Below are positions 62,340 through 64,000 of a stretch of 64,000 bases of DNA, piece after piece (the first letter of the stretch is position 1; each line of letters starts with the position of its first letter). The DNA is taken from contig VTFK01000408.1 in assembly GCA_009617715.1 (NCBI GenBank), positions 1 to 64,000 of the forward strand, in the 5' to 3' direction. Below the pieces are notes generated by a model, which had not been told where the DNA came from, did no database searches, and saw nothing but the letters and a program-made list of their open reading frames with translations. The DNA is from Plectrocnemia conspersa (lineage: Eukaryota > Arthropoda > Insecta > Trichoptera > Polycentropodidae). The position numbers and the translations under genes were made by a program.

Positions 62340-62640
62340 ATTGAGGTTCAATTAATCGTCCGAGTTCTTGACCCGCGGCTCTCTGTAGAGAAATCCCCGG
62401 GGTGCACGTGTCGTGTCTTCCAGGTCTCCTTTTGTAATTAAAATGCGCGTGTAAACGGTAACGCGCCCTTTTGTCCCTTTGTTTGTCGTACGCCGTGGCT
62501 TTTTGAGGCAAATAGAGCGGCGCGTGTTTGATTGTGCCGCTCGGTTAGGCCCTTGGAGCTATTTACTCCCCCCTTTCCTCTCTTATGGTTCTCATTCAGT
62601 ACTTCGTTTATCTTGGCCTGATTTCAATTTGGAGGGGATA
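62340..62640. other. GC-richer island
   Basis: Contains CACGTG (E-box, near 62405), homeodomain-type TAATTA and GGTAACGCG segments. No reading frame of interest. Candidate regulatory element. Confidence 0.35.
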
Positions 62641-63129
62641 TATTTTTTTGCTTAGTGAATTTTTTTGTTATCGCCTATGCAAGTCACAGAGCTTATGATA
62701 AATAAATATCTTATATTAAAAATATAAATTTTGAATTAAGCCCTTTAGATGCGTAGGATAGAACGTATCGTGCATCCTTTCCGAACAAAGAGTAGTTTTT
62801 TCAGTTTTACTTAGTGGTAATTAACTTCTCGGGACGGATGTGCTATTAGGTAAAATTTTAATTGTACTGTGAATTGAACAAATATAAATTGAAGCGTTAT
62901 TAAAATCGGTTAAGTAAAAAACAAAAATTCAATTCTTACCCATTTTCATGATTATCTTGACTTTGTTGTGTATAATGTTATTTACTCAATCTTCTGTGTG
63001 CATTGTCAGTTTCTCGAACGAGAAACTAACAAGTCAAAGAAAACGGGCCTAATTGTTTTTTGATGTGTGGCCTAACTTTTGAGACTTTTGATCTTGCTTG
63101 TTGTTTGTTCGAAACGGTCGTTAGAATAA

Positions 63130-63420
63130 TAATCATAACACACTTTGCCGTAGGTTGAAACCCTATAATTTGTTATCGTATTTAGGAGATCTTAATTATT
63201 GATTAATATTTAATTATACTTCCAACCGATCATCACAAATTAGGTTTTCCTAATTTTTCCTAATAAAGGAATATCGTCATAAAAAATTAAAATAAAAAAC
63301 GATTTAGGTAGTGCGTATGCTATTGATCGTAATCTGTAAAAATAATTTATTATTAATAAAAAGGATCATTAATTTATAGATTTTGATTTCAGTCTGCTGT
63401 CTCACTACTTAGTAGTTGTG
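63130..63420 (+). mobile_element. tRNA-derived SINE, copy with degraded head
   Basis: A weak B-box-like GTAGGTTGAAACCC lies near 63150. The core GATCATCACAAATTAGGTTT starts near 63228. The tail TCTGCTGTCTCACTACTTAG ends near 63412, matching other copies. Confidence 0.55.
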
Positions 63421-63423
63421 GAA

Positions 63424-63842
63424 AACAATGATTCCGGGCCTCATGACAAAAATGGCATTTTATATATTTTTTAATATTGCTTTATAATTTCTTGAATAAA
63501 TAATAATAGGTACGAGTTAACCATTTCTATGCTACCAATAAATATAAAAATTAGCTACCGTTGCAACATATTTTCTGAAATCATATTTTATGCGAAATAT
63601 TTTAATTAGGCATTAACAATTATTAAAAATATCTATTCATAATATTTCCCTGATTATTAGTTGTGATTTCTTTGTTGCTCAGTGTTGCCACATAGTGAAT
63701 TTCCAGTCCAAGTCAAAAGCAATAAAATCGTGCCACCGCGGTGAAAACGATCGATTAGCAATCGTTTATAATAAGACTTTTTATAACAATATTACGAGTG
63801 AGAATCGAATAAAGCACATCTAAACCGAATTTTGACCAATAG
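63424..63842 (+). repeat. Dispersed repeat R3, copy 2
   Basis: Closely matches 35344-35770, starting just after the SINE tail. It carries its own hairpin, CGATCGATTAGCAATCG (about 63749-63765), after AAAAGCAATAAAATCGTGCC. Confidence 0.85.
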
Positions 63843-64000
63843 GAGCAAAAAACAATAATCCCTTCTCAGAAGTCAAAAATTCACGCCAAAAGCAATAAAA
63901 TCGTGCCGTCCTTGTGGGAACGCTCGTTACCGAGCGCTCCCACTATTTTATTGCTTTTGACGTGAATTTTTGCCTTCTGGAAAGTGATAATTGTTTTTGC
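63843..64000. repeat. Long palindromic foldback at the window edge
   Basis: About 75-83-nt arms fold onto each other around 63926-63932. Landmarks are GCAAAAA...CAATAATC pairing with GATAATTGTTTTTGC at the end, TCAAAAATTCACG with CGTGAATTTTTGCC, AAAAGCAATAAAAT with ATTTTATTGCTTTT, and GCTCG with CGAGC at the tip. The left arm carries a few extra bases. The module AAAAGCAATAAAATCGTGCC also occurs in the adjacent R3 copy. The element may continue beyond 64000. Confidence 0.85.

Noticed and set aside
1..64000. Functional tRNA, rRNA, CRISPR array or prokaryotic operon
   Set aside because: No cloverleaf, ribosomal or regularly spaced direct-repeat pattern was seen. The features are those of an animal nuclear genome.

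Overview
The window looks like a piece of an AT-rich arthropod (most likely insect) nuclear chromosome. It has no long open reading frames and no bacterial gene layout. It has short open blocks bounded by GT/AG splice signals, large AT-rich introns, and many decayed eukaryotic transposons (hAT, Tc1, mariner-like, MULE, an LTR fragment and a tRNA-derived SINE). The order cannot be fixed from the sequence.

The best-supported host gene is on the + strand. A CpG-rich block ends in a good splice donor at 4444 and is probably a 5' UTR exon. Exon 2 (19163-19304) carries the start codon and ends in phase 0. Exon 3 (25535-25652) begins in phase 0 and ends in phase 1. Together exons 2 and 3 give 86 residues of proline-rich then acidic protein with a Ser/Asp-rich end. 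It reads like the disordered N-terminus of a nuclear regulator; an Ets (Pointed-like) factor is a weak guess. The rest of the gene is not identified and probably lies to the right of the window. Three further candidates are compatible with this gene: a 21-nt phase-0/0 microexon (25026-25046), an alternative first coding exon ending in phase 1 (42261-42417), and a phase-matched alternative last exon (50873-50940). A further coding-like block (46319-46536) ends in a different phase.

Layout: 1-2405 hAT ends and a complete but dead hAT copy with an 8-bp target duplication; 2.7-3.9 kb a mariner-like relic; 4.2-4.44 kb exon 1; 4.4-19.2 kb intron 1 with a Tc1 element (6649-8456) holding a nested 151-bp repeat, a second mariner-like relic holding the same repeat, and other repeats; 19.2-25.5 kb exon 2, intron 2 and exon 3; 25.7-41 kb a downstream intron or flank with SINEs, an LTR fragment, a hAT-type element, the third copy of the 151-bp repeat, a third mariner-like relic and a MULE relic; 42-47 kb candidate exons, a mariner-type transposase relic and a SINE; 47-64 kb mostly AT-rich DNA with a three-unit 333-bp tandem repeat and, at the right edge, a long palindromic foldback attached to a dispersed repeat.

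Between the transposons lie GC-richer islands of 150-500 bp that do not look like transposon. They have no convincing genes and are the best candidates for intronic enhancers or promoters. No rRNA, functional tRNA, CRISPR or prokaryotic feature was seen.
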